Below are positions 16,497 to 23,385 of a stretch of 47,945 nucleotides of DNA, piece after piece. Source of the DNA: a virus; the IMG/VR virus record IMGVR_UViG_3300037258_000038, positions 1-47,945 of that record, one strand, 5' to 3'. The position numbers and the translations under genes are program-made. Under the pieces are notes generated by a model. The model was not told where the DNA came from. It did not search any database and saw only the letters and a list, made by a program, of their open reading frames with translations. Numbering within the stretch: the stretch's first letter is position 1; each line of letters starts with the position of its first letter.

Positions 16497-17657
16497 ATGC
16501 CAAATATCCACTCAGCCGACTTCACCGAGGACGTCTATAAGCCTGGGCCGAATGGCCTGTACTTCCCCGACCAGCATCACGATCATGTTGTCGACCTCGT
16601 TCAGCTAGCCGGGGCGTCCAGCTACTTCATCATGCAGGATGACGCCGACTGGCGGCTCATGACTGGAGGTGCTGGCGCATACGCGACCTATGCCAACGGG
16701 CCATACGCGGCTGTCGGGCCGGTCAGCGCCCTGGCCAAGGCCGAGCACGCGGCCTTCTTCACGTATGCGATCGACGATTACCCGGTGGCCAACGCGATCG
16801 ACATCGAGACCGGTGCCGGCCAGCAATGGCAAGCTGTGCCGTTCTACCGGGGCAAAAGCGGTGAAGGCGTCTTCATGTACTCGGCGGCTTCGCGTATGGC
16901 GTCGATCTCGAATACGCTCGCGGCCTCAGGCATCGCGCGGAACAAGTACAAGTACATCGCGGCGCACTTCATCGGCTCGCATATCTGCGGCCCGCACTCC
17001 TGCGGCTATCCCCAGGCCGATGCTACCCAGTTCACCGAGACGTACCTCGGCCGCTCGCTTGACGCGACGCTGTGCCCGGCCAACCTCTTCTCCTGGGCTC
17101 CAGCCCCGGCATTCCCGCTTAGCGAAGGCATGGATGGCGACCTTGTCGCGACGGTCCAGAAGCTGCTGAACAAGTGGGCGGCAACGATCGACTTCGATCT
17201 GCTCAAAGTCGATGGCGACTTTGGCCCGGGCACAGAGGCCGCTGTCGTTCGCGCGCAGGAGTACTTCGGGCAGAAGGGCGTGACGGCAGGGATCGTTAAC
17301 ACGGCCCTGTACGCCGACCTCCAGAAGGCCCCGCCTCCGCCGGCCAACTGGGTCTTCGGCCCGGTTACCGGGTTGACGCTCAAGCCGGGTGCCTCCTCAT
17401 TCAGCATCCAATTCAGAAGCCCCTCGGCCCCGATGCCGCTTGGGATCGGTTACTACGAAGTAACCGTCACCGAGGGTGACAAGCTGGGAGCTGTCATCCC
17501 GCGCTACCCGCGCAAGATCCTCAAGGGCGGGAACCCGCAGACTTGGCAAGGTGGCGGTCTGGCCCCTGGCCACGGCTACATCATGGGAATCCGCGCTGTG
17601 GCAGCCGATGGAAGTCGGGCTGGCGGCTGGGTCACCGTGAACTTCCAGACCACCTAA
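16497..17657 (+). CDS. Endolysin: glycoside-hydrolase-like, PG-binding and FnIII domains
   Basis: 386 residues, three modules. Residues 1-200 look like a TIM-barrel glycoside-hydrolase domain: strand-end acidic motif NAIDIETGAG near residue 100, then YKYIAAHFIGSHICGPHSCG and a final YLGRSLDATLC. Residues ~215-280 are a peptidoglycan-binding domain type 1 (VQKLLNKW, VDGDFGPGTEAAVVRAQ). Residues ~285-386 are a fibronectin type III-like sandwich. AGGAG precedes the ATG and a holin-like gene follows, so an endolysin role is likely. The exact bond cut is not certain; I favour muramidase-like activity. Confidence 0.75.
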   Translation: MPNIHSADFTEDVYKPGPNGLYFPDQHHDHVVDLVQLAGASSYFIMQDDADWRLMTGGAGAYATYANGPYAAVGPVSALAKAEHAAFFTYAIDDYPVANAIDIETGAGQQWQAVPFYRGKSGEGVFMYSAASRMASISNTLAASGIARNKYKYIAAHFIGSHICGPHSCGYPQADATQFTETYLGRSLDATLCPANLFSWAPAPAFPLSEGMDGDLVATVQKLLNKWAATIDFDLLKVDGDFGPGTEAAVVRAQEYFGQKGVTAGIVNTALYADLQKAPPPPANWVFGPVTGLTLKPGASSFSIQFRSPSAPMPLGIGYYEVTVTEGDKLGAVIPRYPRKILKGGNPQTWQGGGLAPGHGYIMGIRAVAADGSRAGGWVTVNFQTT

Positions 17658-17693
17658 ACGCGCGAATGAGTCGTGCGATAAGAAAGAGGGAAG

Positions 17694-18074
17694 ATGACTA
17701 CTCCAGTACCGGCCCCAGCGCCGAATCCGCTTCTGAACATCCTCAAGACTGAGCCTGCGCTCTTTACGGCTCTCCTCGGCGCGGCTGCCGCTCTGCTCGC
17801 GGCATTCCCGGTCGGCGTGAGCCAGTCCCAGGAGGCCGCCATTGTAACGATTGGCACGGCCGTCATCACGCTGTTCAACGCAGCGCTGGCGAGGCCGGTC
17901 ACCGTTAGCCTCCTGACCGGCGCAGTTGCGACGGGGCTAACCGCTGCTGCTGCGTTCGGGCTCAAGCTCTCGCCGGAAGTCCTCGCCATGATCACGACGT
18001 CTCTGGGCTACTTCCTGCCTGGCTTCCTGCTGCGCCTTCACCTCACGCCGAATACGTCGCTGCGCGCACCGTAG
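17694..18074 (+). CDS. Holin
   Basis: 126 residues with three to four hydrophobic segments (about 23-42, 48-66, 70-90 and 96-116), a Pro-rich N-terminus (TTPVPAPAPNP) and a short polar C-terminus. GAGGG precedes the ATG. It follows the endolysin and precedes a strong terminator, the standard position for the membrane pore that times lysis. Holins lack a conserved sequence, so the call rests on topology and location. Confidence 0.75.
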   Translation: MTTPVPAPAPNPLLNILKTEPALFTALLGAAAALLAAFPVGVSQSQEAAIVTIGTAVITLFNAALARPVTVSLLTGAVATGLTAAAAFGLKLSPEVLAMITTSLGYFLPGFLLRLHLTPNTSLRAP

Positions 18075-18088
18075 AATCGGAACGTGAA

Positions 18089-18125
18089 GAAGCCCTGCCC
18101 GGTGAAAGCGGGCAGGGCTTCTTTT
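18089..18125 (+). terminator. Intrinsic terminator of the late operon
   Basis: GAAGCCCTGCCCG at 18089-18101 pairs perfectly with CGGGCAGGGCTTC at 18109-18121 (13 bp, 7-base loop) and is followed by TTTT. It sits 14 bases after the holin stop, closing the structural-lysis transcription unit. No T-run lies on the other side, so it works mainly for the plus strand. Confidence 0.9.
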
Positions 18126-18129
18126 CGTC

Positions 18130-18300
18130 TTAGCGGTCCAGCGCGCCGCGAAGCGGGTAGCGGGTGGCAACCATAGGCAGGGGCGTCGCGGCGAAGGCTT
18201 CGTCCAGGTTCTGGCTCGCGTCGCGGTACTCGGCCTGAGTCATTTCGCCAGCGAGGTAAAGCTTGTCCAGGTCCATCTTCGCGATCATCAGGTCACTCAT
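18130..18300 (-). CDS. Small helical protein of unknown function
   Basis: 56 residues from the ATG at 18300, chosen because GGAGGG lies seven bases upstream; a longer frame from 18315 would place that box inside the gene. The sequence MSDLMIAKMDLDKLYLAGEM-TQAEYRD is a short helical pair resembling SHOCT-like C-terminal domains (LYxxGxITxxEY). It is the only minus-strand gene in this part, divergent from 18423. Function unknown. Confidence 0.6.
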   Translation of the reverse strand: MSDLMIAKMDLDKLYLAGEMTQAEYRDASQNLDEAFAATPLPMVATRYPLRGALDR

Positions 18301-18422
18301 TTTCGTTCCCTCCATCGGTTAAGCTCTTACTAACAGTATAACTGCATAGTCACCGAAAAGTATAGAGTAAGTGGCAGAAAACTTTCATGAGTTACTATGG
18401 CCCCATGACAACGGAGAGAACC
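18301..18422. promoter_or_regulatory. Divergent intergenic region with candidate promoters
   Basis: About 120 bases, A/T-richer than the surroundings, between the small minus-strand gene and the plus-strand gene starting at 18423. On the minus strand two TATACT-type -10 elements occur (complement of AGTATA at about 18336 and 18359). On the plus strand GGAGAGA at 18411-18417 is the ribosome site for 18423. It probably holds the start of the early or regulatory transcription units. Exact -35 boxes are not clear. Confidence 0.4.
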
Positions 18423-19064
18423 ATGGACATACAGCGCGTTGAACTCAAGCGAACGCCTCCGCGCGAGCCGTTGACCTCGCTCGAAGCGCTCGTGCGGGAC
18501 TTCAAGTGGCGCTTCCCCCGCGAGCGGCGCGACACCGTGTACACACTCTGTGCGACTGCGCCGAATCTCCGGGTGGCGATCAAGCTAGCCACCGACTCGA
18601 TCAAGGCCGATGGTAAGCATCACAACCACCAGGTGAAGGTGCGTAAGGAGTCGCGCGACAAGCTGGCAGGGATCTTGACCGGCTACGACAAGTTGAATTA
18701 CATGACGAACTTCCACGAGCTGTGGTCGCTGATCGACCTGGTCAAGCCGTGGGGCATCGGGCCGCTCACAGTCTATGACGTAGCGACGCGCATAGGCGCG
18801 TACCTCGGCCTTGAGCCTGAGTACTTGTACCTTCACACCGGCGCTCGCGCGGGGCTGATCGCCTTGGCCCGGTCAAGAAGGAATGGCTTCGTACCGGCCG
18901 CCTACCGAACGCAACCCTTCGTGATCCAGCGGCATATAGAGGACCTTGGCCTGCCCGGGATCTTGACGATGGATGAATGCGAAGACTTCCTGTGCACCTA
19001 CCGGACCATGTTTCTTGACATGTTCGGCGGGGTCCGCCAGAACTTCGAGCGTGTACCCGAATAG
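18423..19064 (+). CDS. Conserved hypothetical, HhH-like fold
   Basis: 213 residues from ATG 18423, preceded by GGAGAGA with 5-base spacing; ATGs at 18387 and 18405 lack such a site. The central part (FHELWSLIDLVKPWGIGPLTVYDVATRIGAYLGLEPEYLYLHTG, continuous over about residues 105-150) looks like a helix-hairpin-helix DNA-binding unit with GIGPLTVYD as hairpin, followed by a short helical C-terminal domain. Similar proteins are found in diverse bacteria and phages without a known role. A DNA-related function is inferred only from this motif. Confidence 0.6.
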   Translation: MDIQRVELKRTPPREPLTSLEALVRDFKWRFPRERRDTVYTLCATAPNLRVAIKLATDSIKADGKHHNHQVKVRKESRDKLAGILTGYDKLNYMTNFHELWSLIDLVKPWGIGPLTVYDVATRIGAYLGLEPEYLYLHTGARAGLIALARSRRNGFVPAAYRTQPFVIQRHIEDLGLPGILTMDECEDFLCTYRTMFLDMFGGVRQNFERVPE

Positions 19065-19145
19065 TCCGTTTAGTCGCAGACTGCATACGACCTGCACAAA
19101 TGTCAGTTTTCGTTTTTAGGCCCAACCGTACCAGGAGTGCACTCG

Positions 19146-19177
19146 ATGGCGTTACGGCCATTCTAAGTGTGCTAGCG
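19146..19177 (+). promoter_or_regulatory. Operator/promoter-like motif before whiB (copy 1)
   Basis: Contains the inverted repeat ATGGC-N6-GCCAT, followed by TTCTA and CTAGCG. 26 of 32 positions match a second copy at 42355-42386 on the opposite strand. It lies 33 bases before the whiB ATG. It may be a phage-specific promoter (CTAGCGT as -10) combined with a repressor or activator site. Confidence 0.55.
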
Positions 19178-19210
19178 TGCGGCGTCCGTTAAGTCCGGTT
19201 TAGGAGAGAC

Positions 19211-19621
19211 ATGCTCGACAGCTCATGGATGCCCAAGGCCCGCTGCATCGGCGCGGATGAAGCCATCATGTTCCCGCAGACGAAGGATGATGCCGACCGG
19301 GGCAAGCGCCTCTGCCGGGCCTGCCCGGTGCGGGCGCTCTGCCGCCAGTACGCGCTCGACATGCTAAAGGCCGGCAACGAGATCAGCGGCCTCTGGGGCG
19401 GCGAGCACGTCGCCGAACTTCGCCGTATCCCGACGTCGGGCGTCGTATACACCGACCGGCTCTGCGAGGCCGAGAACTGCGACAACCGCATCCCCGAGCA
19501 GAAGTACTGCAAGGGAGGGAACATGCAGAAGTTCTGCAGCCCGTACTGCCGCCAGAAGACGGGCAAGGCCCGCGCGTACCAGCGGCTAGTCGCCGCACAG
19601 GACATGCGCGCCTTGGCGTAA
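19211..19621 (+). CDS. whiB: WhiB-family iron-sulfur regulator with extra zinc finger
   Basis: 136 residues. The N-terminal 85 residues match WhiB proteins: Cys12, then C35-x2-C38-x5-C44, which bind a [4Fe-4S] cluster, and the GLWGG turn at 60-64 that contacts the principal sigma factor. A C-terminal extension (residues ~85-120) has a second Cys set: CEAENC, KYC, FCSPYC, resembling an FCS-type zinc finger. The protein probably redirects host RNA polymerase or host regulation. AGGAGAG lies before the ATG. Phage WhiB proteins usually lack the second finger, so this fusion is unusual. Confidence 0.88.
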   Translation: MLDSSWMPKARCIGADEAIMFPQTKDDADRGKRLCRACPVRALCRQYALDMLKAGNEISGLWGGEHVAELRRIPTSGVVYTDRLCEAENCDNRIPEQKYCKGGNMQKFCSPYCRQKTGKARAYQRLVAAQDMRALA

Positions 19622-19640
19622 AAAAGGTTGCCAGAAACTC

Positions 19641-19669
19641 TTCCGTTCTATGCATAAGAGGTCTATACT
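19641..19669 (+). promoter_or_regulatory. Candidate promoter for the 19707 gene
   Basis: TTCCGT (19641-19646) and TATACT (19664-19669) are spaced by 17 bases. The -10 is near consensus, the -35 weak. Transcription would begin near 19677, which excludes the in-frame ATG at 19650 and supports the start at 19707. Confidence 0.5.
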
Positions 19670-19706
19670 GAAGGTAGGTAGAAAAACCCGAACGGAAGAC
19701 GAGAAG

Positions 19707-19937
19707 ATGACTAAAGACGCACCGAGTGCCGAGGCGCTACTAAGGGCCAAGCTGGATGCCAAGGCCGCGCCGGTCGCCAAGCCTGCGAGTTCGATCTCGC
19801 TCCGCGCAGAGGCCCGGAAGATCCTGCTCAGCTCGATGCTCGAAACGATCGCACTCGCCCGGTCGCATAACCCGGAACTCGCCGACATGATGTTCGCTCA
19901 GTACGAGCGCGCTGCGCGGACGTTCGGTCAGCTCTGA
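19707..19937 (+). CDS. Small helical hypothetical protein
   Basis: 76 residues from ATG 19707 (GGAAG upstream, inside the predicted transcript). An alternative ATG at 19650 lies before the candidate -10 box. The sequence has an Ala/Lys-rich N-terminus and an amphipathic C-terminal half (LRAEARKILLSSMLETIALARSHN is one helix of about 24 residues, shown here only in part). It stands alone between a promoter and a terminator, which suggests high, separate expression. Function unknown. Confidence 0.65.
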   Translation: MTKDAPSAEALLRAKLDAKAAPVAKPASSISLRAEARKILLSSMLETIALARSHNPELADMMFAQYERAARTFGQL

Positions 19938-19946
19938 AAAATAAAC

Positions 19947-19972
19947 GGCCCCCGTTCCGGCGGGGGCCTTTT
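19947..19972 (+). terminator. Intrinsic terminator
   Basis: GGCCCCCG (19947-19954) pairs with CGGGGGCC (19961-19968), 6-base loop, followed by TTTT. It closes the single-gene unit at 19707-19937. Confidence 0.85.
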
Positions 19973-20162
19973 CATATGCAGAAGCATGGCGTAGGGTCAA
20001 GTTGTATGGTGAAACTGAATACGGGAAGCGAAGCCAGAAGGATGCCTCTGTGACGGGGTTGGCCGGCTCTGCTGACTCCGGTGACTCGCGTTCGGCGCGT
20101 ACGAATCCGGTCGGCACCCGACAGCGGCGAGCTACCCTAGCCCCAGAGAGGCAAGGCAAGTC
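19973..20162 (+). other. 190-base leader with small hairpins, no clear gene
   Basis: Between the terminator and the first gene of the next operon. It holds no convincing ORF (a 15-codon ATG ORF at 20006 has no ribosome site). Short stems are present: CGCG-TTCGG-CGCG near 20090 and GTCGG-CAC-CCGAC near 20110. It probably carries the promoter and 5' leader of the 20163-21459 operon; GAGAGGCAAGG lies before the first ATG. Confidence 0.4.
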
Positions 20163-20330
20163 ATGAGCGACTTTGAATCGATTATCGCCAGGAACTTCAC
20201 CCAATCCGAATCCGACCAGGCCGAGGTCCGTAGCCTGCGGCTGACCGAGGACCTGTTCGGCCGCTACGTCGCCGGATTCGCCGAGGCAGTCGGCAACGAC
20301 CCCGCCGCAATCGCCCGGTGGACGGCATGA
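20163..20330 (+). CDS. Small acidic hypothetical protein
   Basis: 55 residues (MSDFESIIARNFTQSESDQAE... ending AIARWTA), with AAGG before the ATG. It is the first gene of a six-gene operon in which each stop overlaps the next start. The sequence is a likely helix-turn-helix arrangement of two short helices (VRSLRLTEDLFGRYVAGFAE). No family recognised. Confidence 0.65.
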   Translation: MSDFESIIARNFTQSESDQAEVRSLRLTEDLFGRYVAGFAEAVGNDPAAIARWTA

Positions 20331-20563
20331 GCGCGATCGTTCACAACCTCGGACTCCCTGTCACCGCTGAATGGGAGGACGGCCACGCCGCAGGGATGCA
20401 GGATGCTGCGGATGGCGCTCTCAACTTCCGGCCTTACCGGAACGCTGGCGACGACTGGCAGCGCGGATACAACGACGCGTACGACACGATGTCCCCTCGG
20501 CGAACTTGCCCTGGCGGCTTCGACTACGCGGGCCACGTGTGCGACGCTGAGTGCGCGTCATGA
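20327..20563 (+). CDS. Small hypothetical protein
   Basis: 78 residues from ATG 20327, which overlaps the previous stop by four bases (ATGA). The middle (WEDGHAAGMQDAADGALNFRPY, DDWQRGYNDAYD) has repeated GxxxG/AxDG and RGYNDAY patterns that often mark small phage proteins with duplicated helical units. The C-terminus carries three Cys (TCPGGFDYAGHVCDAEC), possibly a metal site. Function unknown. Confidence 0.7.
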   Translation: MSAIVHNLGLPVTAEWEDGHAAGMQDAADGALNFRPYRNAGDDWQRGYNDAYDTMSPRRTCPGGFDYAGHVCDAECAS

Positions 20564-20682
20564 ATGAATTCCCCTACCTCGGCGCGAACGAGACCTGGGA
20601 AGAGTTCGCGGATGCGCAGCTCGACCATGAGCCGACCCTGGCCCAGGCCCTGCTCCACGTAGCTACCGGCCTGGAGGCGTGA
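20560..20682 (+). CDS. 40-residue acidic micro-protein
   Basis: Starts at ATG 20560 (ATGA overlap) and ends in TGATG shared with the next gene. It is acidic and helical (NETWEEFADAQLDHEPTLAQ within it). Overlap on both sides and coding character in frame with the operon argue that it is real despite its length. Confidence 0.6.
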   Translation: MNEFPYLGANETWEEFADAQLDHEPTLAQALLHVATGLEA

Positions 20683-20891
20683 TGGACTACTCGACCGGCC
20701 GTTGGGCGCTAACCCCTGGCCAGCGCGACCAGCGCTCGCGCGCCGCTCTCAACCAGCTCGGGATTCGCCTCCGCGTCAACGAGCGCCAATGGACTGCCGA
20801 GATCGAGCAACTGGCCCAGCTCGCAGTCTCACTCGGCTTCACGACCTGGGCCGCTACCCGTTCGGCATCGCTTGTGGAAGGAAAGTCATGA
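20682..20891 (+). CDS. Small helical hypothetical protein
   Basis: 69 residues from ATG 20682 (TGATG overlap). The N-terminus is basic and Arg-rich (GRWALTPGQRDQRSRAALNQLG), followed by a helix-rich region with ERQWTAEIEQLAQLAVSLGF, suggesting a DNA- or protein-binding helical bundle. Function unknown. Confidence 0.65.
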   Translation: MDYSTGRWALTPGQRDQRSRAALNQLGIRLRVNERQWTAEIEQLAQLAVSLGFTTWAATRSASLVEGKS

Positions 20892-21052
20892 GCGTGATCC
20901 TGCTCGCCATCGCCATCGGAATCGTCGCAGGCTTCCTGGCCGCCCGCAAGGGCTACGGTACGGGGCTGTGCGTCTTGCTCGGCCTATTCGGAATCATCGG
21001 CGTGATCGTCGCGCTGGTCCTGCCCCGTCGCAACAAGGAGATTAAGTCATGA
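20888..21052 (+). CDS. Small membrane protein
   Basis: 54 residues from ATG 20888 (GGAAAG upstream, ATGA overlap). Two hydrophobic segments (VILLAIAIGIVAGFLAA and CVLLGLFGIIGVIVALVL) flank RKGYGTG, with a positive tail (PRRNKEIKS). This hairpin topology resembles small bacterial membrane proteins of the PLDc_N/DUF type. It is the only clear membrane gene of this operon. Confidence 0.7.
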   Translation: MSVILLAIAIGIVAGFLAARKGYGTGLCVLLGLFGIIGVIVALVLPRRNKEIKS

Positions 21053-21459
21053 AAGTCACGAACAAGTTCCGCACCGCCGATGGCGCGCTGATCGAGATCA
21101 GCGAGGCCGGCATCACCGAGGTCAAGCTGACCGTGGGCAACCTGATCCTCGGCCGGACCAAGCGCTTCATCCCGCGAGCCGAGGTCGTCGGCGTAGTCGT
21201 CGGTGACGCCAACCGCCAGTACGCGACCGGCAAGCGTGCCGTGGGCGTAGTCCTGACCGGCGGTGCAGCTCTCCTCGCCCCTAGCCGACTGCGGGCGAAC
21301 ATCGCCGTGTCGCTCGCTGACGGCAGCGCGCGGATGTGGACCCTGGACCGGAGCGGCGCAAATAACATCCAGCTCCATGAGGCTTCGTTCCGCGCCCTTG
21401 GCTACCCGGTCGGCAACGTCGCGGTGCCTAGCGACTTCTCTAGCCGCGCCGACGACTAG
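21049..21459 (+). CDS. Hypothetical protein, PH-like beta barrel
   Basis: 136 residues, last gene of the operon, ATGA overlap with the membrane gene. It begins with beta strands (KFRTADGALIEISEAGITEVKL) and has IPRAEVVGVVVGD and a hydrophobic AVGVVLTGGAALLAP segment, then ANIAVSLADGSARMWTLDR. The order of strands resembles bacterial PH-like domains (bPH), often membrane-associated. This is inference from pattern only. Confidence 0.6.
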   Translation: MKVTNKFRTADGALIEISEAGITEVKLTVGNLILGRTKRFIPRAEVVGVVVGDANRQYATGKRAVGVVLTGGAALLAPSRLRANIAVSLADGSARMWTLDRSGANNIQLHEASFRALGYPVGNVAVPSDFSSRADD

Positions 21460-21481
21460 GATGGGCCTAGAACTCAACGAG

Positions 21482-21518
21482 ACAGCCCCGCAGGTCCTAG
21501 GACCTTACGGGGCTGTTT
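21482..21518 (+). terminator. Terminator with internal palindrome
   Basis: ACAGCCCCG (21482-21490) pairs with CGGGGCTGT (21508-21516), followed by TTT. The loop holds a perfect 14-base palindrome AGGTCCTAGGACCT that can form its own stem, so the structure is branched. It separates the plus-strand operon from the convergent minus-strand genes. Confidence 0.75.
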
Positions 21519-21555
21519 CATTGGCTCTCTGTGCCTTCTCACACGGCGACGGGGC

Positions 21556-21792
21556 TCACTCGGCGTAGTACCAGTCGTTGTCCTTCCCTGACGCCGGCCA
21601 GCCCCACATCGACCAGACCTCGCCCTTGACTTCGCGCTCGTACACGACTAGGCCGCGCAACGCTGGGTCATGATGAATCGTGCCACCTGCTGGGTCCATC
21701 GTCTGATGCCGGTCGAATGCCGACACACAGGTGAAGACCTCTTCACAGCCGCCACATCCGGCCGCGCTCTTGCCAGGAGGAATCTCTACCAT
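21556..21792 (-). CDS. FDxHR-type zinc-binding protein
   Basis: 78 residues from ATG 21792. A TTG six bases... codons upstream (21798) has better ribosome-site spacing (AGGGAG), so the start is not settled. The core C-GG-C-EEVF--VSAFDRHQ carries CxxC, an FDRH motif and a later Cys-free His pair (TIHHDP), matching the small FDxHR zinc proteins common in Streptomyces phages. Function unknown; probably DNA or protein binding. It is the last gene of the minus-strand block, after a hairpin. Confidence 0.7.
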   Translation of the reverse strand: MVEIPPGKSAAGCGGCEEVFTCVSAFDRHQTMDPAGGTIHHDPALRGLVVYEREVKGEVWSMWGWPASGKDNDWYYAE

Positions 21793-21817
21793 GCTCAATC
21801 TGTCTCCCTTGACTTGA

Positions 21818-21860
21818 AAGGCCCGATGCCCGCGATCCATTCTCGCCAGCATCGGGCCTT
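21818..21860 (-). terminator. Hairpin terminator after the papain-like gene
   Basis: AAGGCCCGATGC (21818-21829) and GCATCGGGCCTT (21849-21860) form a 12-bp perfect stem with a 19-base loop. On the minus strand TTTC follows the stem. It lies between the stop at 21870 and the FDxHR gene, so it probably reduces read-through into that gene. Confidence 0.65.
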
Positions 21861-21869
21861 GTACCTAGG

Positions 21870-22877
21870 TTAACCGCCGAGGTTAGCCCAGAATTCCCTG
21901 ACGTTGTCGGCGACGTCATCCCAGAGCCGGTCGATCAGGTCATACTGCCAGGCGGCTAGCTTCCGCCGATGGCGCTGGTGAAACGACTGGCCGGTCAGCT
22001 CCTGGTACTGCGCGGCGAGCGCGGTGACATTCACCCCCGCCAGGAAGTTAGGGTGAGTGAGATGGCAGGGGAGGATGATTGCGAATCCCTGGTCGAGCTG
22101 ATGCGAGACGAATGAGTCGGTTGTCTCGACCGGTAGCTGCCAGGTGATGACCTCTTCGTCGGGGCCGGAAGTCTTCCCGGTGTAAGCCGCGCCGAGGATT
22201 GCATGACCGCCCCATTCGGCCGAGGGTGACCAGTCCCAGAGGCCGGCACCCGTCTGCGTCTGCTGCGAGACGTCTAGGGTGACGCCGAGTTCCGCGCCTC
22301 CAAAGATCGCCGTGGCCCGCCGGACTTCATCTATGTTCGCCGTGTTGAGCGCCGCGAATGCGACTGGCGTGACGAGTTCGGTAGTCCCGGCTGGCGTGGC
22401 AGGGGGCGCGCTGTTCGGACCCCATACGGCCGGATTGATGACGCCGGTGTGCGTAACCTCTAGGCCGATCTTGAGCGCCTGGGTCAGCATGTAGTTGAGG
22501 TCGACGCCGTTATCGGGCGTGGGCGGGAATCCTGCATTCCCGCTCGCCGCGTACAACTTCCAGACCGCTGCATCAGTCACGGTCACCTGGAGGCCGAGAA
22601 GATTCCAGTAGACCATGGTGATGTAGTTGGCGAGCGCGGTCGGGCCGCACGTGCCATACTGGTCGTTGCCGCCGAGGTTCCAGGCCGGAACTCCGGTGAT
22701 GTGATCGTCGCTGACCGGAATCGGTAGCTCCGCGCCTGGGATGGCGATGTCGCCGAACTTGATGGCCGGCCGTCCCTGATCCGGCAAGAGGCCGAGACGA
22801 TGGCCGCTGTAGACCGTGTTCTCATTACCGGCTGTACCGAGTGGTACATTCGGCGCGGAGTAGTCGAGATTGACCAT
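21870..22877 (-). CDS. Papain-fold (C39-like) cysteine peptidase-like protein
   Basis: 335 residues from ATG 22877, with AAGGAG four bases upstream and a TAATG overlap with the previous gene. The motif NDQYGTCGPTALANY places the likely catalytic Cys at residue 77 with a Gln four residues earlier as oxyanion helper. GGHAILGAAYTG near 217 supplies the His, and VITWQLP may supply the third residue. The C-terminal ~70 residues are helical. The fold fits C39/papain-like enzymes. It could cut a host or virion protein, or act on wall peptides. Its place at the end of the replication operon is unusual. Confidence 0.65.
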   Translation of the reverse strand: MVNLDYSAPNVPLGTAGNENTVYSGHRLGLLPDQGRPAIKFGDIAIPGAELPIPVSDDHITGVPAWNLGGNDQYGTCGPTALANYITMVYWNLLGLQVTVTDAAVWKLYAASGNAGFPPTPDNGVDLNYMLTQALKIGLEVTHTGVINPAVWGPNSAPPATPAGTTELVTPVAFAALNTANIDEVRRATAIFGGAELGVTLDVSQQTQTGAGLWDWSPSAEWGGHAILGAAYTGKTSGPDEEVITWQLPVETTDSFVSHQLDQGFAIILPCHLTHPNFLAGVNVTALAAQYQELTGQSFHQRHRRKLAAWQYDLIDRLWDDVADNVREFWANLGG

Positions 22878-23173
22878 TACTCTCCTTCTGGGTCCTGCCA
22901 CGGCTGGTCGCCATGGTCATGGGTGTGATTGAGGTTCGCCGAGGATGGCCCGGCTTGCCCCTCGTGAGCCTGCCGATGGAACGCACGGAATGTCGCGATC
23001 TGGTCGGGCCACGAAGTCAAATGGTCGATAGGCCCCTGGCGGCTTACGCCGCCGGTATGGCGGGCGTTGAAGTGCTTGATGAACGTTTGGTCGTCCATCA
23101 AGCTGGGAGGCGCAACTAGCGGGCGCTCTGGCTCGGCGACGATTACCGGCGGCCTAGTCTTTCTAGCGGTCAT
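22877..23173 (-). CDS. His-rich hypothetical protein
   Basis: 98 residues; AGGAG eight bases before the ATG, GTC-type 4-base overlap with the gene upstream and TAATG overlap with the gene downstream. It has a Pro/Arg-rich N-terminus, a central helical part (DDQTFIKHFNARHTGG, ATFRAFHRQAHEG) and a His/Asp-rich tail (NHTHDHGDQPW) that might bind metal. No family recognised. Confidence 0.65.
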   Translation of the reverse strand: MTARKTRPPVIVAEPERPLVAPPSLMDDQTFIKHFNARHTGGVSRQGPIDHLTSWPDQIATFRAFHRQAHEGQAGPSSANLNHTHDHGDQPWQDPEGE

Positions 23174-23385
23174 CTCTTTGGCTCCTGCACTAGTGGGTCG
23201 GCTGTTCCGTCGACGTCGGCCCCATCGCCAGCGCGCCGGATCATGGAGGTGTACTTGCCCGCCGGTCCAGGGCTATTCATCGGATGCGTGTCGCCGCATA
23301 GCGAGTAAGGCGCGCGATGTTCATCGCACCATTCCTCGTTGTCCTGGCGTTCTAGGCCGAGGTGATCATTCACCATGTCGGCCAT
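23170..23385 (-). CDS. Small Cys/His hypothetical protein
   Basis: 71 residues from ATG 23385; the longer frame to 23568 would lie inside the upstream gene and reads like shadow sequence. The motif WCDEHRAPYSLCGDTH (C-x2-H ... C-x3-H) suggests one zinc ion. ATG 23376 is an alternative start. It overlaps the M23-like gene by 16 bases. Confidence 0.6.
   Translation of the reverse strand: MADMVNDHLGLERQDNEEWCDEHRAPYSLCGDTHPMNSPGPAGKYTSMIRRAGDGADVDGTADPLVQEPKR

Noticed and set aside
20040-20130. tRNA-like segment (TACGAATCC resembling a T-loop)
   Set aside because: The flanking bases do not form a T-stem, acceptor stem or anticodon arm. Only short local hairpins exist.
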